Shown one piece after another: positions 10,805-19,396 of a DNA stretch of 64,000 nt. This stretch comes from Neorhizobium galegae bv. officinalis (GTDB lineage Bacteria > Pseudomonadota > Alphaproteobacteria > Rhizobiales > Rhizobiaceae). The position numbers and the translations under genes were made by a program. Position 1 is the first letter of the stretch; each line of letters starts with the position of its first letter. A model generated the notes under the pieces. The model made no database searches. It was not told the DNA's origin and saw nothing but the letters and a program-made list of their open reading frames with translations. The stretch spans positions 1 through 64,000 of the forward strand of contig CCRI01000007.1 of the NCBI GenBank assembly GCA_000985875.1, written 5' to 3'.

Positions 10805-11842
10805 ATGCTGAACAATTCGCTCCCGATCTTCGATGGCCATAACGACGTGCTGCTGCGCCTCAGGCGCGCTGGCGGAGAGGACCCGGTCAGGCGTTTTCTC
10901 GAAGGCGAGGAGGTCGGGCATATCGACCTGCCGCGCGCAAGGGCCGGTGGCCTGGCGGGTGGCCTCTGCGCCATCTACGTGCCGTCGCCGAGCATGACCA
11001 AGGATGCCAATGGCGATTTCCCGACGCCGGCGCAGCCGGAAGCGCTCAACGAAACGCTCGCCATGGCGCGGATGCTGTTCGATATCGAGGCACGCTCAGA
11101 GGGTGGGGTGACGGTGTGCCGAACGGCCTCGGACATCCGCCAGTCGATCGAAAACGGAAGTTTTGCAGCCGTTTTCCACATCGAGGGCGCCGAAGCTATC
11201 GCCGCAGATCTCGATGCGCTTCACGTCCTTCATCAGGCCGGGCTTCGCACGCTGGGTCCGGTCTGGAGCCGGCCGAACATTTTTGCTTACGGTGTTCCCT
11301 TCCGCTACCCGTCATCGCCGGATATCGGTCCGGGTCTGAGCGACGCGGGCAGGGACCTGGTCCGCGCCTGCAACGAGCTGAAGATCATGGTTGACCTGTC
11401 GCACATGAACGAAGCCGGTTTCTGGGAGATCGCGAAGATCTCCAAGGCACCGTTGGTGGCGTCCCATTCGAACGTGCATGCGCTTTGCCCGCACAGCCGC
11501 AACCTGACTGACCGCCAGCTCGACGCGATTCGCGACACGGGCGGCCTGGTCGGCATCAATTTCGGTGTGTTGTTCCTGCGCGACGATGGCGTCCGGGACC
11601 CGAATACCAGCCTCGACCTGCTTGTCCGCCACGTCGCCTATATTGCCGAGCGCATCGGGATCGACCATGTGGCGCTCGGCTCGGATTTCGACGGTACGAC
11701 CATTCCGACCGAGATGAAGGATGCCGCTGGTCTGCCGCGCCTCGCCGAAGCACTTCGCCGCAAAGGTTTCAACGATGCGGAAATGAAGAAGATCGCTTAT
11801 GAGAACTGGGTCTCCGTACTGGAACGCAGCTGGGCGGCCTGA
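10805..11842 (+). CDS. membrane-dipeptidase family (M19) dipeptidase
   Basis: 345 residues, full length for the renal-dipeptidase-type zinc hydrolase. Binuclear zinc ligands: H12 and D14 in DGHNDVLLR, the bridging Glu in FHIEGAEAI (about 121-129), a His in DLSHMNEAGF, and the SHSN block. Further the GSDFDGT active-site Asp motif. M19 enzymes split dipeptides and accept a C-terminal D-residue. No signal peptide is visible, so it is probably cytoplasmic. It is transcribed away from the importer operon across a 209-bp divergent region and completes a set of three unrelated hydrolases around one transporter. Confidence 0.9.
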   Translation: MLNNSLPIFDGHNDVLLRLRRAGGEDPVRRFLEGEEVGHIDLPRARAGGLAGGLCAIYVPSPSMTKDANGDFPTPAQPEALNETLAMARMLFDIEARSEGGVTVCRTASDIRQSIENGSFAAVFHIEGAEAIAADLDALHVLHQAGLRTLGPVWSRPNIFAYGVPFRYPSSPDIGPGLSDAGRDLVRACNELKIMVDLSHMNEAGFWEIAKISKAPLVASHSNVHALCPHSRNLTDRQLDAIRDTGGLVGINFGVLFLRDDGVRDPNTSLDLLVRHVAYIAERIGIDHVALGSDFDGTTIPTEMKDAAGLPRLAEALRRKGFNDAEMKKIAYENWVSVLERSWAA

Positions 11843-11969
11843 CCGTAGCCCGTAAGGTCCCAAGTCCCACCATATCCTTCCAAGCATATCCAGCGGCGCT
11901 GGTGCACGGATAAGATTTCCACAGTTTCCGCCTATTTGGCTGCGATCGAGGCAGCTTGATTGATCACCC

Positions 11970-12037
11970 ATGCCACACAAACCTAATGCCGCTCGTCACC
12001 ACATTGGCAAGATGAAGTACAAGGTGACGAACTGGGC
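11970..12037 (+). pseudogene. IS5-family transposase, N-terminal stub
   Basis: The + strand encodes about 22 residues beginning MPHKPNAARHHIGKMKYKV then TNWA. This matches the conserved start of IS5-family transposases found in rhizobia, recognised from memory. It is cut off at 12038, where a short IS21-like element begins; the rest of the transposase is not found on the far side. It is a dead fragment. Confidence 0.7.
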
Positions 12038-12281
12038 TGTCATTTCGCACTTAATCGGGGTCCTCCTCACTTTGTGGTGACCCCGTCAATTGAGCGATAG
12101 CATGCGTTCCTCCGGGCCAGTTCTGAGCGCCCATTTGATCGTCTTCAATCAACTGATCTGATCTCTGAGTGGCCGCTATTTCACCGGAATTCTCTTTGGC
12201 CGGTACGGCGCCCAGCATTCACCCACAGCAAATTCCACCATCACACAAAGTGAGGAAGACCCCGATTAACTGCAAACGACA
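12038..12281. mobile_element. 244-bp internally deleted IS21-like element (MITE-like)
   Basis: The two ends form an inverted repeat of about 38 bp, starting TGTCATTTCGCACTTAATC on the left and TGTCGTTTGCAGTTAATC (reverse complement) on the right. After these comes a nearly perfect 26-bp block containing GGGGTC-TCCTCACTTTGTG (12051-12076 and 12244-12269, one mismatch). TG...CA termini and long ends fit the IS21 family, but the 165-bp interior holds no istA/istB frame. It sits directly in the IS5 transposase stub. No clear target duplication was seen. Confidence 0.6.
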
Positions 12282-12629
12282 ACAAGCCATCGCTCGGCAT
12301 CGTGACGACCGAAGATAAGGTCCTCTCACCCGACTTCCTACGGTGGATATATGGGCGCACAGCCACGAGGGTGACCGACGTGAAATCACGTCACATGGTC
12401 TAAATGTCTCACCCACAGGAGACAGCTGATGTCATTCTTGAGGCAGTCAGCTCCATAAAGTGACGACAGGTCGAGCGATCGCGTGGATGAACTGGTGGTC
12501 ATCGAGTGAGTCATCATCAGACCTCCAGGGTTGGTAATCGGAAACCCATCTGAACAACAGGCGCCCGGTGCATCTGATGTTTGGAGCACTACGGGGCACG
12601 ACCTGGAGCCTGTCATCGAGCGCGTTCGC
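12282..12629. other. intergenic stretch with no supported gene
   Basis: Between the short mobile element and the hairpin behind the SDR gene I see no reading frame with protein-like composition, no second IS end and no recognisable RNA. It is probably debris of the insertions next to it. Confidence 0.5.
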
Positions 12630-12658
12630 TGTACCCGACCTATTCGAGATCGGGTACA
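12630..12658 (-). terminator. hairpin downstream of the SDR gene
   Basis: Perfect 9-bp inverted repeat TGTACCCGA / TCGGGTACA with an 11-base loop, lying 16 bp past the stop of the SDR gene at 12675. There is no U-run, so it could be a weak terminator, an mRNA 3' stabiliser or a protein site. Confidence 0.45.
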
Positions 12659-12674
12659 ACTTTTCCACAGATCC

Positions 12675-13406
12675 TTAGACCTGCCGCAGGCCGCCGTCCA
12701 CACACAGTTCGACACCGGCAATGTAGCTTGCGTCATCGCTCAATAAGAACAAAGCGGCCGCAGCCACTTCTGAAGGCCGGGCCATGCGACCCATCGGGAT
12801 CGGAGCGACAATTGCCGCGCGCGTGTCCTCCGCCACAGCAGCCATCATGTCCGTATCCGTGGGGCCGGGGGCAACGACATTGACCCGAATACCTTTGGGT
12901 GCGAGTTCTGCCGTCCAGGTCCTAGCGTAAGATCGAACGGCCGCTTTGGTTGCGCAGTAGGTCCCATAACCCGAGTAGCCCGCGTTGCCGGCTATGGACC
13001 CGACGAGGACGACCGAGCCGCCTTCTATCATTGCGGGTAGAGCTGCCTGGAGGCCGAACACCATTCCTCGGACGTTGACGTCGAAGTGGCGGTCGAAGTG
13101 CTCCGGCGTAATCTCGGCGATCTGCGAAGGCTCGGAAAGACCTGCATTTAAAACAAGCGCGTCGATCCGACTGTATGCCGTGCGCACAGTTTCGACGGCA
13201 CCTACCATGTCTTCCGGAGAGCTTGCGTCAGCGGTCAGGCCGACGGCGCCATTTCCAATGCCGTTGGCCGCCTTTTCAGCATCTTCACCTCTACGACTGG
13301 TGATGAAGACATGTGCGCCTTCGGCAGAAAGTCGCTCTGCAATTGCCAGGCCGATACCCTTCGCGCCGCCAACGACCAAAGCCACTTTGTTATTCATTCG
13401 AGCCAT
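12675..13406 (-). CDS. SDR-family oxidoreductase
   Basis: 243 residues, classical SDR. Nucleotide motif GGAKGIG near residues 12-18, NAG block (LVLNAGLSE), catalytic Ser in VLVGSIAGN, and YCATK carrying the catalytic Tyr and Lys. The C-terminus ends with the usual VDGG. The ATG at 13406 is preceded by AAAGGA at good distance; the frame runs further upstream but without SDR sequence. It is divergent from an HxlR regulator across 81 bp, a common arrangement for quinone- or aldehyde-responsive SDRs. Substrate unknown. Confidence 0.9.
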   Translation of the reverse strand: MARMNNKVALVVGGAKGIGLAIAERLSAEGAHVFITSRRGEDAEKAANGIGNGAVGLTADASSPEDMVGAVETVRTAYSRIDALVLNAGLSEPSQIAEITPEHFDRHFDVNVRGMVFGLQAALPAMIEGGSVVLVGSIAGNAGYSGYGTYCATKAAVRSYARTWTAELAPKGIRVNVVAPGPTDTDMMAAVAEDTRAAIVAPIPMGRMARPSEVAAAALFLLSDDASYIAGVELCVDGGLRQV

Positions 13407-13440
13407 CGTAAATCCTTTCACTGAATGGTCTCGAGATGAT

Positions 13441-13453
13441 ATACGGTGGGTAT
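13441..13453. promoter_or_regulatory. candidate HxlR operator between SDR and HxlR genes
   Basis: ATAC-GGTGG-GTAT, a short palindrome with a GATATC nearby at 13456-13461, in the middle of the 81-bp divergent region. HxlR-family dimers bind short palindromes of this size; assignment is by position only. Confidence 0.4.
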
Positions 13454-13487
13454 CTGATATCAATTACGCACCTGGAATAGCCTAGAT

Positions 13488-13871
13488 ATGGACGAGTATA
13501 CCGACCTGGAAGCCCTTTCTCATCGCGCACTTTGCGACATGGCGCAGGTTCGCCCGGTGCTCGACAAGATCGCTGACAAATGGACGATCCTGATACTGAC
13601 GGTGATCTGCCCGAAGCCTGCGCGCTTCAACGAACTCAAGCGGCGTCTCGATGGGATCACCCACAAGGCTCTGGCCGATGCCCTGAAGCGGCTTGAGCGA
13701 AACGGCCTTGTGACGAGAACCGTGCTCCCAACTCAGCCGATCGGCGTAGAATATGCAATCACTCCTCTGGGCCATTCCCTGCGGGAGCCGTTTGAGGCAC
13801 TGTGCTCGTGGGCAGCGGCCAATGGCGACATGGTCGAGGCAGCTACGCTGCGCTATGACAACGGCTATTGA
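13488..13871 (+). CDS. HxlR-family transcriptional regulator
   Basis: 127 residues. The HxlR winged-helix domain is complete: the conserved Cys-containing start (LCDMAQVRPVLDKIADKWT), ARFNELKRRLDGITHKAL recognition region, and LERNGLVTRTVLP wing. It probably controls the divergent SDR gene and itself. Its last codons overlap a start codon of the next frame (13855), which encodes a headless LysR domain, an unusual junction suggesting a recombination event just behind this gene. Confidence 0.9.
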   Translation: MDEYTDLEALSHRALCDMAQVRPVLDKIADKWTILILTVICPKPARFNELKRRLDGITHKALADALKRLERNGLVTRTVLPTQPIGVEYAITPLGHSLREPFEALCSWAAANGDMVEAATLRYDNGY

Positions 13872-14532
13872 TGACCTCGGAGATTATCGTGATGAGGTGA
13901 AGGGAACGCTCCGCATCAATGCCCCCACGAGGGCGCAACTGCTCCTCACGCGCGTCATCCCGAGGCTACGAGCCCGGCATCCCGACCTTTGGGTAGACAT
14001 CGTTTCGCAGGGGGCCCTGATCGATAGTGTGGCTGAGGGGTTCGACGCCGGCATAAGACTGCGCGATAGCATTCCGCTCGACATGATCTCTGTGCCCCTG
14101 ACCAGCGACATCCTCTTCGGCCCGGTCGCTGCGCCTGATTATCTGGCCCGAGCGGGACGACCCAAGATGCCGGACGACTTGCTCGGCCACGAGTGCATTC
14201 GTCTTCGACTTCCGAGCGGCAAGCCATATCGTTGGGAATTCCAGAAACACGGGCAGGAAATTCGCCTTGATGTGCCGGGCCGATTGACCCTCAATGACAA
14301 TCAGCTGATGGCTGAAGCTGCCGCTAGCGGGCTCGGCATAGCCTATCTGCCACATCTGCAGATACGAGACCTGCTGGACGCTGGGCGGCTCGTGTCTTTG
14401 CTCGATGACTGGACTCAGCCCTCGCCGAGCCTGCATCTTTACTATTCAGGCCGCCGGCATGTCCCTTCGGGCCTGCGAGCGTTGATCGACACGTGCGCAG
14501 GTCTCCGCGACGAGATCGCGGCCGACCGCTAA
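13855..14532 (+). pseudogene. LysR effector-binding domain without DNA-binding domain
   Basis: The frame (225 residues from an ATG inside the end of the HxlR gene) reads as a typical LysR C-terminal domain. It begins at the linker (DDLGDYRDEVKGTLRINAP), continues with the inducer-binding lobes (FDAGIRLRDSIPLDM, VAAPDYLARAG, LTLNDNQLMAEAAASGLGI) and ends naturally. The roughly 80-residue helix-turn-helix is missing and replaced by HxlR sequence in another frame. Most likely a truncated pseudogene. Alternatively it is translated by coupling from the HxlR gene and acts as an effector-binding protein. Confidence 0.8.
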
Positions 14533-15085
14533 ACCGTCGATGGACGATTCGCATAGACGCTTTACGCGATAGGCGTCCGGACGCTGGTGTCAGTGAGCGA
14601 CCTGTTCCCCCAAAGCGATCATCCCAATGCGATATCGAAAACCGTCTGCTCTATCATAGTGGTCCTGCCGTACTGTCCGCTCTGCACCCCAACTTCGACC
14701 TGAGCGCCGAAATCGTCTGGTTTATAGCCGGCCACGATAAGCCCGATGACACCAGACGCACCTCAAAGGCACGCGCATCCTCCAGCCCGAGTCGGTCCGG
14801 TGACCGGCATCCGCCGCTGCGGGCTCATCTTACTCATCACATTCTCCTGTTCACAGGTTGGGCAAAACCGCCCAATCCTGCAAATCAAATGTCCCATATG
14901 CCGCGTCAGTGGTTTCGTTCGATCCTGAATGTCGATCGGTCCTCGGGGCAGAAGCTGTCGCTGATGGTTCGAGGATATGGCTACAGTCGGTCAGGGACCG
15001 GATAATAGCGGTCATCATCTTTCATGGGGTGCCAGAAACACAGCAGTATTTCTCAGCGTCTTGCGATCTTGTGGTGCAAGGTCAA
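14533..15085 (-). pseudogene. decayed coding-like sequence, function not recognised
   Basis: No intact gene. On the - strand a frame ends at about 14853 with DAAYGTFDLQDWAVLPNL. Directly behind it lies an AGGAGA site and an ATG at about 14837 for a short frame that is soon frameshifted. Segments such as AFEVRLVSS and GLIVAGYKPDDFGAQ in different frames look protein-like. This suggests remnants of two small leftward genes. I do not recognise the families. Confidence 0.35.
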
Positions 15086-15322
15086 TCATGTGCCTTTATC
15101 AAAACAATCTGAATAACTGTTGCGAACTGACTCCAGAACAAGAGCGGTGATCCTCCGGCCGAATTCCGGTGGCGGCAGGTCGCGATCAAGTGTGTTGCTG
15201 AGCGTCTTCAGGCGATCGATCCGCTGTCGCACGCCATCAAGTGGTTCGTCCCAGAACATCTGCACATCGGCCTCGGTCGCCGCGACCCGTTCGGCAGAAG
15301 TCGGGCTATCGCGCCCGGGTGC
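15086..15322 (-). pseudogene. coding-like frame directly behind the isomerase stop
   Basis: Immediately after the TAG of the isomerase gene the same - strand frame stays open for 78 codons. It reads like protein (segments VAATEADVQMFWDEPLDG, RLKTLSNTLDRDLPPPEF, RRITALVLESVRNSY) and ends with TGA at 15086-15088. There is no start codon apart from an internal ATG. It may be a remnant of a further operon gene or a C-terminal extension cut off by a nonsense mutation. Family not recognised. Confidence 0.35.
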
Positions 15323-16282
15323 CTAGATCGCCTGAGGTCTGAAGTCAGCCGTAGCGCTGGGCATTACGCCTTGCAGGAGGGCAACCGATTTCTCCAGGCC
15401 TTCCATGGAATTCAAGAGCACGTCCTCATGCTCGATCGAAAGCCAGCCGTCATATCCGGCCATCTTGAGGCGATAGCAGAACTGACGCCACCACTCTTCC
15501 CCGTGGCCAAAGCCCAGCGTGATATAGGACCAGCTGCGAGCAGGGACATCCATGAGGCTACCGTTTTCGAGGAGGCTCGTAACAGCCTGCTTCGGAGTGT
15601 TGAGGAAAGTGTCCTTGGCATGGACATGATAGATCGCATCGCCGAGAGCTTCGGCGACAATCAACGGGTCTGCGCCCATCCAGAAGAGGTGAGAGGGATC
15701 GAGGTTCGCGCCGACGGTCGGGCCGACGGCCTGACGCAGCTTCAAGAGCGACGGCACATTGTACACACACTGATTACCATGAAGCTCCAGAGCAATCCGC
15801 TCGACGCCATTCTCCTTCGCAAGCGCGACGATCTCCTCCCAAAATGGAAGCAACTTCTCTTCCCACTGATATCGAAGGATAACCTGTGTCTCTGGCGGCC
15901 AAGACGAGACGACCCAGTTCGGCATCGTGTCGTTGGGGCTGCCGGCAGGCAGGCCCGACATGGTGCAGACGGTTTTAATTCCCATTTCGCCAGCGACCCG
16001 GATCGTATCCTTCAGCCCTTCACCTTGCGTAGGGTCTGTCGGATGCAACGGGTTGCCGTTTGCGTTCAGGCTGATCACCTCAAGGTCGCGGTCGGCAAAT
16101 CCCTGAAGAAAGCATTTCTGCGCATCCCGGTTACCCAACATTGCTTTCAGATTGAAGTGCGGCGCGGTCGACCATCCGCAAGTGTTGACCTCCACCCCGG
16201 ATAGGCCCAGGCGCGTGGCGTGCTCGAGCAGTTGATCGAATGGCACGCCGCCAAGGCTGTCGGATACGAAACCCAGTTTCAT
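15323..16282 (-). CDS. sugar phosphate isomerase/epimerase-like TIM-barrel protein
   Basis: 319 residues of the xylose-isomerase-like TIM barrel (AP endonuclease 2 family; relatives include inosose isomerases and dehydratases). Family marks: start MKLGFVSDSL, ELHGNQCVYN strand with metal-binding Glu/His, GANLDPSHLFWMG with Asp/His ligands, VHAKDTF, and SIEHEDVL near the end. The start ATG overlaps the stop of the Gfo/Idh gene (ATGA). Operon context (ribose-type importer, dehydrogenase) points to a cytoplasmic step in catabolism of an imported sugar or cyclitol. Confidence 0.88.
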   Translation of the reverse strand: MKLGFVSDSLGGVPFDQLLEHATRLGLSGVEVNTCGWSTAPHFNLKAMLGNRDAQKCFLQGFADRDLEVISLNANGNPLHPTDPTQGEGLKDTIRVAGEMGIKTVCTMSGLPAGSPNDTMPNWVVSSWPPETQVILRYQWEEKLLPFWEEIVALAKENGVERIALELHGNQCVYNVPSLLKLRQAVGPTVGANLDPSHLFWMGADPLIVAEALGDAIYHVHAKDTFLNTPKQAVTSLLENGSLMDVPARSWSYITLGFGHGEEWWRQFCYRLKMAGYDGWLSIEHEDVLLNSMEGLEKSVALLQGVMPSATADFRPQAI

Positions 16283-17283
16283 GCATAGAACTCCGGCTTA
16301 TTGATCATTTCGACTGCGACTTTGCGCCCCTCGTTCAAAGCTTTGACGCCAGCTTCAGCGACGATGGCCGCGCAGTAGCCGTCCCAGCAACTCGATGCGA
16401 CCTCCGGAAATTTCCGGGTCGAGACGAAGCGGAGGAAGGCACGGTTCTGGCGACGATAGGCCTCATAGTATCGGCCGCGCCAATCGGTATCATAACCGGT
16501 GTGTTGACCGAGACGCTGGTCGATCCGCGTAAATGCAATCGGGTTCATCGCGATCGAGGCTGTTTCACCAACGAGCTCCGCGCGCACGTCGTAGCCGTAG
16601 GCTGCGTTGTTATTGATTTCGATATTCACCAGCTGTCCATCTGCGGTCTCTAGAACCATGACGACAGGAGCGACCAGCGCATCCGAACGCTTCGGCTGAA
16701 ACGCCGAGATCGACACATAGTCTGTGCCCAGCACGTAACGGACCACGTCGAATTCGTGCGGCGCCGAGTTGGTAATTGCCATCTCGCCCGTGAAGTCAGA
16801 TGCCGGCGTTTCCACATTGCGATGAAAATTGTGCATCATCAGGGGGCGCCCAATCGCGCCGCTTTTCAACGCCTGCCGCATTTCCGTATAGGATTGGTCG
16901 TACCGTCGCATGAAGCCGAGCTGCACGAACCGGGCTGCGGCTGCCATTTCGGCGTTCATCACCTTCAGGCATTCGTCGGATGACTGTGACAGAGGCTTTT
17001 CGCAAAGGACCTTCTTTCCAGCTGCGATACAGGCGAGTGAAAGGGGAGCATGGGTGAAATCGGGGCTTGCCACGATAACCGCATCAATGTCGGCACGGCT
17101 GATAGCCGCTTCCGGATCGTTTCCGACATCAGCGGCACCATACAAATCGGCCACCTTGCGCGCACGGCTTTCGTCCATATCGCAGACGAGTTGAAGGGTG
17201 GCGCCCTGCATTTCTTCTGCAACGATCTTCGCGTGATCCGCGCCCATCAGGCCTGCGCCGATAACTGCAATTCTTATTGTCAT
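16279..17283 (-). CDS. Gfo/Idh/MocA-family NAD(P)-dependent oxidoreductase
   Basis: 334 residues from the ATG at 17283; the frame extends upstream but only in non-family sequence. Rossmann motif GAGLMGADHAK at about 8-18, CEKPLSQSS (about 90-98) with the catalytic-type Lys of EKP, and the C-terminal alpha/beta domain with the conserved HEFDVVRYVLG block. These enzymes oxidise sugars or inositols at ring hydroxyls. Lies 88 bp behind the binding-protein gene, with a hairpin between, and overlaps the isomerase gene by 4 bp. A dehydrogenase plus TIM-barrel pair is typical of inositol-like degradation; the substrate is unproven. Confidence 0.9.
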   Translation of the reverse strand: MTIRIAVIGAGLMGADHAKIVAEEMQGATLQLVCDMDESRARKVADLYGAADVGNDPEAAISRADIDAVIVASPDFTHAPLSLACIAAGKKVLCEKPLSQSSDECLKVMNAEMAAAARFVQLGFMRRYDQSYTEMRQALKSGAIGRPLMMHNFHRNVETPASDFTGEMAITNSAPHEFDVVRYVLGTDYVSISAFQPKRSDALVAPVVMVLETADGQLVNIEINNNAAYGYDVRAELVGETASIAMNPIAFTRIDQRLGQHTGYDTDWRGRYYEAYRRQNRAFLRFVSTRKFPEVASSCWDGYCAAIVAEAGVKALNEGRKVAVEMINKPEFYA

Positions 17284-17332
17284 GGTCTTTCCTGTGTTTC
17301 GGACAAATGGCTGATGGACAGGTGAAAGGTTC

Positions 17333-17362
17333 GGCGTGCCGGAAACGGATTCCCGACACGCC
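17333..17362 (-). promoter_or_regulatory. intercistronic hairpin behind the binding-protein gene
   Basis: Stem GGCGTG-c-CGG / CCG-a-CACGCC with a 10-base loop, 10 bp past the binding-protein stop and about 50 bp before the dehydrogenase start. No U-run. Such stems often protect the 3' end of highly expressed binding-protein mRNA and lower read-through to downstream enzymes. Confidence 0.5.
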
Positions 17363-17371
17363 CGGGAGGTA

Positions 17372-18295
17372 CTACTTCTTGATGAACTGGTTGACGTTTT
17401 CCTTGGTGATGGAGGCGAAGGGAACCAGCCTCTCGGCCGGCGGCTGTTCGCCCTTCTTGATACCCTCAACGACCTCGAAGGCGGCCTTTGCCTGACCGGC
17501 TGCGTCTTGGAATATCGTCTGGGACATTTCACCGGCTTTGATGGCCGTCAATGCATCCGGAACACCGTCGACGCCGGAGATGAGCACGCCCTTGACGCGG
17601 TTTGCACCCTTGAGAGCTTCGAGAGCGCCCAGCGCCATCTGATCATTGGCGGCGATAATCCCGTCGAACTTCGAGAAGCTCTGTATCCAGTCTTCAGTCA
17701 CCTTCATGCCCTCGGCGCGATCGTAATTTGCCGAGAGGCTGGCGAGCGTCTTGACGTCGGTACGGCCGAGGGCGTCTCCGAAACCTTTCTTGCGCTCCTG
17801 CGTATGCGACAGGCCCGGCGTGCCTTCGAGATAGAGGATCTTGGCGTCCTTTGGCAGGTTCGCCTTCATAAATTCGCCCTGAAGACGGCCGGCGTCGATG
17901 TTCTTGGAACCGACAAAGGTGTACTTGCCACCGGCTGACTGAATACCGAGAGCAATGACCGGAATTCCTGCCGCGTTGGCCTTTTCGACGCCTGGGACGA
18001 TGCCCTGGTAATCGACGGGGACGACAACTATCGCATTGACCTTCTGGGCGATGAAGTTGTCGATCTGGTCAAGCTGTTTGCTAGCGTCATTGTTGGCGTC
18101 AGAGAAGTTGACTTCGACAGCCGGATCGGATTTGGCGGCTTCGATGAAGGCATTCTTGCGCGCCATGACGAAGACGTCGGTGTCGGCCATATTCGCATAG
18201 CCGACGATAAATTTTTCGGCGGCAGATGCCGCACCTGTCGATAGTGCGGAGACGGAGACAGCGCAGGCGAGAGCGAGTTTGGCAAATAGTTTCAT
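17372..18295 (-). CDS. sugar ABC importer periplasmic binding protein (RbsB type)
   Basis: 307 residues. Signal peptide MKLFAKLALACAVSVSALST followed by GAASAAEK, with cleavage probably after ASA. The mature protein is a type I periplasmic-binding fold (Peripla_BP_4): KFIVGYANMADTDVFV, the hinge regions, AANDQMALGALEAL, and a C-terminal GEMSQTIFQDA. Binds a sugar or related polyol in the periplasm. Third gene of the operon ATPase, permease, binding protein; 93 bp behind the permease with a small GCGCC/GGCGC hairpin at 18330-18343. Confidence 0.92.
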   Translation of the reverse strand: MKLFAKLALACAVSVSALSTGAASAAEKFIVGYANMADTDVFVMARKNAFIEAAKSDPAVEVNFSDANNDASKQLDQIDNFIAQKVNAIVVVPVDYQGIVPGVEKANAAGIPVIALGIQSAGGKYTFVGSKNIDAGRLQGEFMKANLPKDAKILYLEGTPGLSHTQERKKGFGDALGRTDVKTLASLSANYDRAEGMKVTEDWIQSFSKFDGIIAANDQMALGALEALKGANRVKGVLISGVDGVPDALTAIKAGEMSQTIFQDAAGQAKAAFEVVEGIKKGEQPPAERLVPFASITKENVNQFIKK

Positions 18296-18388
18296 AGGAT
18301 CCTCCCAATTGAGACTAGGTTACGTTCAGCGCCGCTAGGCGCGCATACAGTTGGTCCCGGCCGCCCTTGTGGTGTGGCCCGAACGGTG

Positions 18389-19396
18389 TCAGGCCTTCTT
18401 TTTGTTGCGGGCCGATTTTGTCCAGACATCGAGGATGACCGCGATCGCAATGATCAGTCCCTTGATGATCTGCTGCCAGTAGGAGCTGACATTGAGGAGA
18501 TTGAGGATGTTGTTGATGACGCCGATGATCATTGCACCGATGATTGTCCCGGTGATCGTGCCGGTTCCGCCCATCAAGCTTGTACCGCCGACGACGACTG
18601 CCGTGATCGCGTCGAATTCGTAGCCGACGCCTCCCGCCGGCTGACCGGAATTGATGCGCGACATCAGTACGATCCCTGCGACCCCGCAGAGGATCCCGTT
18701 GAGAATAAACGCCTTGACGACGATGCTATCGGGGTTGATGCCGGAGGCTCTCGACGCCCGCTCGTTACCGCCGACCGCGTAAACGTAGCGCCCGAACTTC
18801 GTCTTGTTCAGAAGAACCCACGATAAGATGACAAAAGCCACCAGGATGAGCACGGAAATAGGAACCGGACCGAGCGAACCCTGACCGATGATCTTGAAGT
18901 CGCCAAGCCCGGTGATGGGCGAGCCCCCAGTGTAAAGTAGCACGGCGCCACGAGCGACCGTCGTCATCGCAAGCGTCATGATGAAAGACGGAATCCGGAA
19001 GAACGTGATGACAAAGCCATTGATCAGCCCGGTAAGGACGCCGACCGCGGTCCCGGCACAGACGGCAAGAACCACGCTGCCAGTCATGACCATGACGCTT
19101 GTGGCGATCACACCGCAAAGCGCCAGCACCGACCCGAGCGACACGTCGATATGGCCAAGGATGATGATGAAAGTAACGCCGCAGGCAAGAAGACTGACGA
19201 CCACGACCTGCCGCAGCACGTTGGTCAAGTTGGCTTCGGTCAGGAATGTCGGGCTCAGAAGCGACGCCAGAATACAGATGCCAATGAAGATCAGAACCGT
19301 TCCGTATTTGCGGTAAATCTGCGCAAAGTTCACATTGCTCAGCAGCGACGCCTTGGCGCCCTGCTTTTCGCTTTTGGTTGCTGTTTCGATACTCAT
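18389..19396 (-). CDS. sugar ABC importer permease (RbsC type)
   Basis: 335 residues with about eight to ten hydrophobic helices. RbsC-family blocks: FLTEANLTNVLRQVVVVS, GHIDVSLGSVLALCG, RIPSFIMTLAMTTVARG, YAVGGNERASRASGI, and GGTSLMGGTGTITGTIIGA close to the C-terminus. The ATG at 19396 shares a base with the stop of the ATPase gene (TGATG), so translation is coupled. Forms a homodimeric inner-membrane channel. Confidence 0.92.
   Translation of the reverse strand: MSIETATKSEKQGAKASLLSNVNFAQIYRKYGTVLIFIGICILASLLSPTFLTEANLTNVLRQVVVVSLLACGVTFIIILGHIDVSLGSVLALCGVIATSVMVMTGSVVLAVCAGTAVGVLTGLINGFVITFFRIPSFIMTLAMTTVARGAVLLYTGGSPITGLGDFKIIGQGSLGPVPISVLILVAFVILSWVLLNKTKFGRYVYAVGGNERASRASGINPDSIVVKAFILNGILCGVAGIVLMSRINSGQPAGGVGYEFDAITAVVVGGTSLMGGTGTITGTIIGAMIIGVINNILNLLNVSSYWQQIIKGLIIAIAVILDVWTKSARNKKKA

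Noticed and set aside
14866-14890. CCCAATCCTGCAAA-like motif shared with 56885-56905
   Set aside because: The matching stretch is coding-like in different frames at the two places, so shared regulation is not supported.
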